A DNA stretch of 49,934 nucleotides from Streptococcus sp. DD13 (GTDB lineage Bacteria > Bacillota > Bacilli > Lactobacillales > Streptococcaceae). Within the stretch, counting starts at the first letter, position 1, and the number at the start of each line of letters is the position of its first letter. The DNA lies in NCBI RefSeq assembly GCF_001578875.1, contig NZ_KQ969506.1, forward strand, positions 311,380 through 361,313, given 5' to 3'. Below the pieces are notes generated by a model. The model saw only the letters and a list, made by a program, of their open reading frames with translations, did not search any database and had not been told where the DNA came from. Shown here piece after piece: positions 44,697 through 49,934 of this stretch. A program made the translations under genes and the position numbers.

Positions 44697-44725
44697 TTGA
44701 AAACGCTCTACTTTTTCATTATAAT
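44697..44725 (+). promoter_or_regulatory. nox promoter
   Basis: TTGAAA (44697-44702), exactly 17 bases and TATAAT (44720-44725) form a near-consensus sigma-A promoter, in line with high NADH oxidase expression. Confidence 0.85.
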
Positions 44726-44759
44726 GACATTGTACAATATTATTTTGGAGGAATTCTCT

Positions 44760-46139
44760 ATGTCAAAAATCGTTGTTGTTGGTGCCAATCACGCTGGTAC
44801 AGCATGTATCAATACCATGCTAGATAATTTTGGGAATGAAAATGAAATCGTTGTTTTTGACCAAAATTCAAATATTTCCTTTTTAGGATGTGGGATGGCA
44901 CTTTGGATCGGGGAGCAAATCGATGGTCCAGAAGGACTTTTCTACTCAGATAAAGAAAAATTGGAAGCAAAAGGTGCTAAAGTTTACATGAACTCACCAG
45001 TTCTTTCAATTGACTACGATAACAAAGTTGTGACTGCAGAAGTTGAAGGTAAAGAACACAAAGAGTCATACGAAAAATTAATCTTTGCAACCGGTTCGAC
45101 ACCAATTTTACCACCAATTGAAGGGGTAGAAATTGTGAAAGGCAATCGCGAATTTAAGGCGACCCTTGAAAATGTTCAATTTGTAAAATTGTACCAAAAT
45201 GCTGAAGAAGTCATTAAAAAACTGGAAGATAAGAGCAAACACCTTGAACGAATCGCTGTTGTTGGTGGCGGTTATATTGGTGTAGAGCTTGCAGAAGCCT
45301 TTGAACGCCTTGGAAAAGAAGTGGTTCTAGTGGATATTGTCGATACCGTCTTAAATGGTTACTACGATAAAGATTTCACAGAGCTAATGGCGAAAAACCT
45401 AGAAGAAAACAATATTCGCTTAGCGCTTGGTCAAACTGTAAAAGCAATTGAAGGTGATGGAAAAGTAGAACGTTTGGTGACTGACAAAGAAACCTTTGAT
45501 GTAGACATGGTGGTTCTTGCTGTTGGTTTCCGTCCTAACACTGCACTTGGAGATGGCAAGATTGAACTTTTCCGTAATGGTGCTTTCCTTGTAGATAAGA
45601 AACAAGAAACATCTCTTCCAGGTGTCTATGCAGTAGGAGATTGTGCGACTGTCTATGACAATGCTCGTAAAGATACTAGCTATATTGCACTTGCCTCAAA
45701 TGCTGTTCGTACAGGTATCGTAGGTGCTTACAATGCTTGTGGCCATGAGTTAGAGGGTATCGGCGTGCAAGGTTCAAATGGTATTTCCATCTATGGTCTT
45801 CACATGGTTTCAACTGGATTGACGCTTGAAAAGGCTAAAGCAGCTGGCTATAATGCGGTAGAAACAGGTTTTAATGACCTTCAAAAACCAGAATTTATCA
45901 AACATGACAACCATGAAGTAGCGATTAAAATCGTCTATGATAAAGATAGCCGTGAAATCCTAGGTGCTCAAATGGTTTCACGTGATTCGGCGATTTCAAT
46001 GGGAATTCATATGTTCTCCTTGGCAATCCAAGAACATGTAACGATTGAGAAATTGGCTTTGACAGACCTATTCTTCTTACCACACTTCAATAAACCATAC
46101 AACTACATTACGATGGCAGCCCTATCTGCTAAAGACTAA
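44760..46139 (+). CDS. nox: NADH oxidase, H2O-forming
   Basis: ATG 44760 after TTGGAGGAA gives 459 residues, the exact length of pneumococcal Nox. This FAD flavoenzyme reduces O2 to water with NADH, restoring NAD+ and limiting oxygen stress. [12 protein letters not shown] is the N-terminal FAD motif, Cys44 in [11 protein letters not shown] is the redox cysteine cycling through sulfenic acid, and [19 protein letters not shown] binds [15 protein letters not shown] is the second FAD motif. It is a single-gene unit followed by the hairpin of repeat copy 3. Codon choice is biased towards GAA, GGT and GTT, as in highly expressed genes. Confidence 0.97.
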   Translation: MSKIVVVGANHAGTACINTMLDNFGNENEIVVFDQNSNISFLGCGMALWIGEQIDGPEGLFYSDKEKLEAKGAKVYMNSPVLSIDYDNKVVTAEVEGKEHKESYEKLIFATGSTPILPPIEGVEIVKGNREFKATLENVQFVKLYQNAEEVIKKLEDKSKHLERIAVVGGGYIGVELAEAFERLGKEVVLVDIVDTVLNGYYDKDFTELMAKNLEENNIRLALGQTVKAIEGDGKVERLVTDKETFDVDMVVLAVGFRPNTALGDGKIELFRNGAFLVDKKQETSLPGVYAVGDCATVYDNARKDTSYIALASNAVRTGIVGAYNACGHELEGIGVQGSNGISIYGLHMVSTGLTLEKAKAAGYNAVETGFNDLQKPEFIKHDNHEVAIKIVYDKDSREILGAQMVSRDSAISMGIHMFSLAIQEHVTIEKLALTDLFFLPHFNKPYNYITMAALSAKD

Positions 46140-46156
46140 TAGAAGCTTGTAGTGGA

Positions 46157-46326
46157 GAGGCTGGGACAAAAGTCCTAGCCTCTTTTTGTTTTTGGATTGT
46201 CGCGCAAGACGCAGTGGTTGATTGGGCTCGACTAGCCTGATTTCATCTGTTTTTATAGCCCTAGTCAACTGTGCGGAGCTGGGACGACGAAATCGAATTC
46301 GAACGAATGACCGATTTCTGTCCCAC
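46157..46326 (+). repeat. Dispersed two-hairpin repeat, copy 3
   Basis: This is the cleanest full copy at 170 bp. The first hairpin (46157-46182) is followed by TTTTTG and terminates nox. The middle section contains AAGACGCAGTGGTTGA, and the second hairpin (TGGGAC...GTCCCA, ending 46326) contains ATCGAATTCGAACGAATGACCGAT. It shares the whole layout with copy 1 and the first two thirds with copy 2. The next 170 bases hold a TATAAT (46460-46465) for the following gene. Confidence 0.82.
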
Positions 46327-46500
46327 TTTCTTTTTTATTTTTTTGATTTGGCCTGTAAGAGTAGGAGCAGGTCCGTTTACTTTCTTTCAAAGCCCGAATG
46401 AACCATCGGATTTTCACTATTATCAGGTTCTTTTACTAGCGAGAGTGCTTTGAAAAAGGTATAATGAATTGATAAGTTCGATATAAAAAAGGAGGACCCT

Positions 46501-47427
46501 ATGTCCCGGGTACCAAATCGCAGACAACCGAAACAGCGCCAATTGGGAATTTGGATTGGTTTAGGTATTAGTTTGATATTAGTTTCCATTTTTGCTGTCA
46601 TTTTTTTCACGATATGGAGTCGCCAAAATACGGTCAATAATGCCAATTTAGGTCGCAGCACGTCACAAAGCGCTACTTCAAAAAGTCAGACAGAGTCGAC
46701 GGTTTCTTCATCTACGACAACTTCTCAGGCGGGGACCATCTTTCCTTCTACACTTTTGGGGACCTGGTCTATCTATGATCAAAATATGCAGACTCAAATT
46801 CGCATGACTTTCTCTGAAAATGGAAAAGTGGAAACGGTGATTGGAAATGCCCAGTACATCTCCCAGGTAAAGCAAACCATTCAGGTCGGAAGTGGTCTTT
46901 ATCGCTATGTTTTAGAGGACGATTCTCAAACGGCCGCCTTAAGTCCTGGTGCTCAGATTGGTGGGGCTTATGTCAAATATGATTTTGGGATTCGGATCTC
47001 ATCAGACGGCATTCAACCTGTTATTTGGCAGGCTGCAAGCAACGAGTCCTTTGATTACAGTCAACCTTTACAATCACGTGAAGATTTGATATTAACCAAA
47101 AATGGCACCTCTACGGATAAAACATCCTCTCCGATACGGGAAGATCGCTCCGTAGATACAAGAAGCTTAACGACTGAACAAGTGAATAACTGGGCTATTG
47201 CAGCCTATCGACAAGAAAATGGAACAGATAGCTCCAACTCAGACTATCAGGCATCTAGTTGGATGGGGGACGATCATCTGGTCTATATACGGGTTCGTCC
47301 TTCTTCCCAAAGCACATCACCAGCAGCTACCGGTGGTTACTATCGGGTCAATGCAAATGGATATCTAGAAGAATCCACTGATTCTGGTCAAGTATGGACA
47401 GTCATCAGCCGTTATTATCTCTATTAG
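46501..47427 (+). CDS. Membrane-anchored protein of unknown function
   Basis: The 308-residue protein starts with a basic segment (NRRQPKQRQ), then one membrane segment (about 17-38, with SLILVSIFAVIFFTIW), so most of it faces outside. A Ser/Thr/Gln-rich linker (about 48-78) follows. A beta-rich region from about 80 (LLGTWSIYDQNMQTQIRMTF) is reminiscent of lipocalin-like or extracellular sensor domains. The C-terminal part (about 222-308, LTTEQVNNWAIAAYRQENG) may be a DUF4767-type domain; this is a weak recollection. I do not recognise a function. GGAGGA precedes the ATG, and a terminator follows. Confidence 0.75.
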   Translation: MSRVPNRRQPKQRQLGIWIGLGISLILVSIFAVIFFTIWSRQNTVNNANLGRSTSQSATSKSQTESTVSSSTTTSQAGTIFPSTLLGTWSIYDQNMQTQIRMTFSENGKVETVIGNAQYISQVKQTIQVGSGLYRYVLEDDSQTAALSPGAQIGGAYVKYDFGIRISSDGIQPVIWQAASNESFDYSQPLQSREDLILTKNGTSTDKTSSPIREDRSVDTRSLTTEQVNNWAIAAYRQENGTDSSNSDYQASSWMGDDHLVYIRVRPSSQSTSPAATGGYYRVNANGYLEESTDSGQVWTVISRYYLY

Positions 47428-47441
47428 ATTTTATTGGAGAG

Positions 47442-47474
47442 AAACAGTCGCCTATTGGAGGTGGCTGTTTTTTT
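47442..47474 (+). terminator. Terminator after the unknown membrane-anchored gene
   Basis: AAACAGTCGCC (47442-47452) pairs with GGTGGCTGTTT (47460-47470), one wobble and one mismatch tolerated, followed by a long T-run. The remaining 145 bases to the convergent permease gene show nothing I can support. Confidence 0.8.
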
Positions 47475-47619
47475 GCTTTGTTGGAAGAACCTAGATTTGT
47501 GAGTTTAAAGGGGGCCAATTCTTTCTACAGATGGTATAGGATTGAAGGAGCAGGGAATAACAAAAAGACTCCATCATTTCTATAGCCGTTTTGACTGCAG
47601 AAATGACAGAGTTTTTTAG

Positions 47620-48894
47620 TTATGAAAGGATAGAAGCCAGCAATCCACCTAAAATTAAGATAATGGCACCGCTAAGTCGATTGGCCATTTGGGCAAAGGC
47701 AATCATTTCCATACGATCAGAGGCTGAAAGTACCGCAATATTTCCTGTTCCGCCCATGGAGTTGTTGATCATTCCAGATCCAATCGCTGTTTCAACTGGA
47801 TAGAGGCCAACCATTTTTCCGATCAAGGCTGAAGCAAGGCCCATCGCAACTACGGAAGTCAAGCTAAGGAGGATGAATTCCCAAGTCATGGCTTTAGCAA
47901 GTGTTGAAAGGTCAATAAGAGAGAGACCAATCCCAGCCAAAACGGCATGAGTCAAGTTCGTCATGATCACTTGGTTAAACATGACGACACAGTTTTCAAG
48001 AGCCTTCGGCACAGCATTGAGAGCCTTGAGGATGAATACGATAATAATCATGAAAGCATAGCTATGAATTTTGGGAATAAAGGCATTACAGATAACACCG
48101 AGCAAGAAAATGGTGAAAGCAAACATCATACCCACTCCAATTTCGCTTGGGTCCAGGGTCAGTTTCTCTTTTTTTAATTCGTCCTTATTGACGGGGATGA
48201 GAACGCCGTGACCATTATATTTGCTGTTTGCAAATACCTTTGCAATCATGACTGCACCGATAATAGCTAGGATATTCCCAAGGGTTGTAGCAGGGGCTAA
48301 CTGGGAGAAAATATCTGTTTGATTTGCATGAAGGTTGGCTGCATAAATCTTGGAAAGGGGTAAAATCCCAGCTCCCATGCCTCCGACCATTTGAGGGAAG
48401 GAAACATAGAGAATGGAATGCCCAAACCCTTGTCCAAGAAGAGCACCTACCGCACCAACTGAGAGAGCTCCTACAACCATGGCTACAAGAGAGACAGGGA
48501 TAAAACGGGCAGATGCCTTGACCAAAAGATTTCGATTCATGCCAAGGATAGAGCCACAGATGAGAGCGGCAATATAAAAGTCCAAGAATCCGAAAGAATC
48601 TCCTAAGAAGCCCTTAGTTGCTACTATGATGTCACTTGGAATGACGTGGAAAGTAGCGAGCAGGGTCGCACCAAGTAGGGTAAAGACAGAGCCTCCGCCC
48701 AGGTAAGAGTTCATAATCGGAAGTTTCTCACCAATATAGTAGAGAAGATGCCCCATCACGACCAATAAAAGGGTGATTCCAAGCATATTGAGTGGGAGTT
48801 TCCCCATAGCAATCGTCACCGCAAGAACGATGACGATGAATGCATATAGAGGAAGACTGACACCGGAAATTTTGATGTTGTTCAATTTTTTCAT
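47620..48894 (-). CDS. mleP: Malate/2-hydroxycarboxylate transporter (2HCT family)
   Basis: The 424-residue membrane protein has about 11 hydrophobic segments and the two re-entrant-loop signatures of the 2HCT family: QMVGGMGAGILP (first half) and INNSMGGTGN (second half). The family includes CitS, CitP and MleP. It lies 22 bases after the malolactic enzyme gene on the same strand, so malate uptake, or malate/lactate exchange, is the best call. Together they consume a proton and help acid tolerance. AAGGAG is 14 bases before the ATG, slightly far. Citrate or another hydroxy acid remains possible. Confidence 0.85.
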   Translation of the reverse strand: MKKLNNIKISGVSLPLYAFIVIVLAVTIAMGKLPLNMLGITLLLVVMGHLLYYIGEKLPIMNSYLGGGSVFTLLGATLLATFHVIPSDIIVATKGFLGDSFGFLDFYIAALICGSILGMNRNLLVKASARFIPVSLVAMVVGALSVGAVGALLGQGFGHSILYVSFPQMVGGMGAGILPLSKIYAANLHANQTDIFSQLAPATTLGNILAIIGAVMIAKVFANSKYNGHGVLIPVNKDELKKEKLTLDPSEIGVGMMFAFTIFLLGVICNAFIPKIHSYAFMIIIVFILKALNAVPKALENCVVMFNQVIMTNLTHAVLAGIGLSLIDLSTLAKAMTWEFILLSLTSVVAMGLASALIGKMVGLYPVETAIGSGMINNSMGGTGNIAVLSASDRMEMIAFAQMANRLSGAIILILGGLLASILS

Positions 48895-48915
48895 GGTTGT
48901 TCAGTCAACTCCTTT

Positions 48916-49934
48916 TTAGTAGGTTGGATACCATTTAAGGTCACGGACAGCTTTTGCCATATCTGTTTCCTTAGCTTGCGCCAAACCTTGTTCTTGAGCT
49001 TTCTTAGCAACAGCTTCAGCAACCTTGATGGACACGTCAGCTACATATTGGAAAGGAGGGAGAACAGGCGCACCTGGTTGACCTGGATTGACGATACCGG
49101 ATAAGGAGTGAGCAGCTGCCCCAATCATTTCGTCTGTCAAAAGACTAGCTTCAGATGCTAACATTCCAAGACCCAGACCTGGATAGATCAAAGCGTTATT
49201 GGCTTGACCGATTTCATAGTCCACACCCTTGTAGCTGATAGTTCCTGAAGGGACACCGGTCGCCACAAAGGCTTTACCGTCTGACCATTCGATGACTTGT
49301 TGGGCAGTTGCTTCTAATTTCTTGGTTGGGTTTGAAATTGGGAAGATCACGGGGCGTTCTGTATTTTGGCACATGGCTTCGACGACTTCTTTTGTGAAGG
49401 CACCTGGGTTTGTGGAAGTTCCGACCAAGATGGTTGGTTTCACAGTTTTGATTACTTCAAGAAGACTGGTCATGTCTCCTTTTCCTTCAAAGTCAGCACG
49501 TTTTTTAGCAAATGGTTTTTGAGCTGGCGTTAAATCTTCCATATCGTCAAACAAAAGACCTTGTTTATCAATCATGAAGAAACGTTTGTAAGCTTCTTCT
49601 GGATCAAGACCTTCAGCAACCATTTCCGCATGAACACGATCTGCAATACCAGCACCGGCAGAACCACCACCATAGCAAAGGTAAACTTGGTCTGTCAATT
49701 TTTCACCCGTGATGTCCATCGCTCCAAAGATACCACCCAAGACAACGATACCTGTTCCTTGGATATCATCGTTGAAGGTTGGGATTTCTTTCTTGTAGCG
49801 GTTCAAGATATCTGCTGCGTTTGAACGGCCGAAGTCTTCCCAGTGAAGGTAGAGTTTAGGGAAAAGATTTCCAGCCGTTTGAACAAATTGATCGACAAAG
49901 GCATCGTATTTTTCACCACGAACCCGTTCATGAC
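48916..49934 (-). CDS. mleS: Malolactic enzyme (C-terminal part; 5' end outside window)
   Basis: The frame is open to the window edge; about 338 C-terminal residues are visible. The sequence [28 protein letters not shown] and [14 protein letters not shown] matches the malic/malolactic enzyme family: NDDIQGT is the metal site and [10 protein letters not shown] the NAD-binding loop. [19 protein letters not shown] and [12 protein letters not shown] follow at the C-terminal end. The next gene is a malate-type permease, which favours malolactic enzyme (malate to lactate and CO2, NAD and Mn dependent). NAD-malic enzyme is a homologous alternative. Its promoter and any MleR regulator lie beyond the window. 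Confidence 0.87.
   Translation of the reverse strand, partial: HERVRGEKYDAFVDQFVQTAGNLFPKLYLHWEDFGRSNAADILNRYKKEIPTFNDDIQGTGIVVLGGIFGAMDITGEKLTDQVYLCYGGGSAGAGIADRVHAEMVAEGLDPEEAYKRFFMIDKQGLLFDDMEDLTPAQKPFAKKRADFEGKGDMTSLLEVIKTVKPTILVGTSTNPGAFTKEVVEAMCQNTERPVIFPISNPTKKLEATAQQVIEWSDGKAFVATGVPSGTISYKGVDYEIGQANNALIYPGLGLGMLASEASLLTDEMIGAAAHSLSGIVNPGQPGAPVLPPFQYVADVSIKVAEAVAKKAQEQGLAQAKETDMAKAVRDLKWYPTY

Noticed and set aside
1..49934. CRISPR arrays, prophage, insertion sequences and tRNA genes
   Set aside because: No regularly spaced repeats, phage or transposase proteins, or tRNA cloverleaf were seen in any part of the window.

Overview
The window looks like chromosome of an oral/mitis-sanguinis-group Streptococcus. 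The evidence is moderate-to-low GC, strong AGGAGG ribosome binding sites, LPXTG anchoring, a glgC-glgD-glgA-glgB glycogen cluster, H2O-forming NADH oxidase, DUF1846, malolactic genes and close resemblance to pneumococcal N-glycan genes. I cannot name the species from sequence alone. No tRNA, rRNA, transposase, phage gene or CRISPR array was seen.

Region A (1-25115) is a host-glycan foraging island. A GH2 beta-galactosidase (5' end cut by the window edge) overlaps a GH29 alpha-L-fucosidase. A separately promoted LPXTG adhesin follows, then an inverted GH92 alpha-mannosidase. The operon GH125 - GH38 - ROK kinase - GH20 comes next, then two ABC permeases and a lipoprotein binding protein (the NgtP1/NgtP2/NgtS type). 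A DUF624 protein - YesM-type histidine kinase - AraC-type response regulator triad (the TCS07 type) follows, then a GH1 glycosidase and mannose-6-phosphate isomerase. None of the glycosidases whose N-termini are visible carries a signal peptide. The picture is import of N-glycan fragments, cytoplasmic exo-trimming (Gal, Fuc, Man, GlcNAc), and mannose entry into glycolysis through ManA. Candidate CcpA (cre) boxes sit at the adhesin, GH125 and ngtP1 promoters. No ABC ATPase gene is present, so a shared one (MsmK type) must act from elsewhere.

Region B (25143-34125) is mixed. It holds a LysM protein with a putative metallopeptidase-like C-terminal domain, followed by a 700-base gene-free interval. 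That interval has a cre-overlapped promoter, many consecutive hairpins and a strong terminator, so it may encode an undescribed large structured RNA. Then come a uracil permease with a PyrR-type attenuator and a TTG start, a lone trpB behind a T-box leader, a PfkB kinase, a DUF1846 protein and a hotdog thioesterase.

Region C (34126-44609) is glycogen metabolism. Degradation genes pulA (-) and glgP (+) diverge from a cre-bearing intergenic region. Synthesis genes glgC-glgD-glgA-glgB run on the minus strand and converge on glgP through a bidirectional terminator. A perfect 13-bp hairpin lies between glgA and glgB.

Region D (44697-49934) holds nox, an unknown membrane-anchored protein, and a malate permease - malolactic enzyme pair whose upstream end is cut by the window. 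Three copies of a dispersed repeat (after ngtS, manA and nox, all in the same orientation as the preceding gene) begin with a terminator-like hairpin. Together the window joins extracellular glycan harvest, glycogen storage and acid/oxygen handling under apparent catabolite control.
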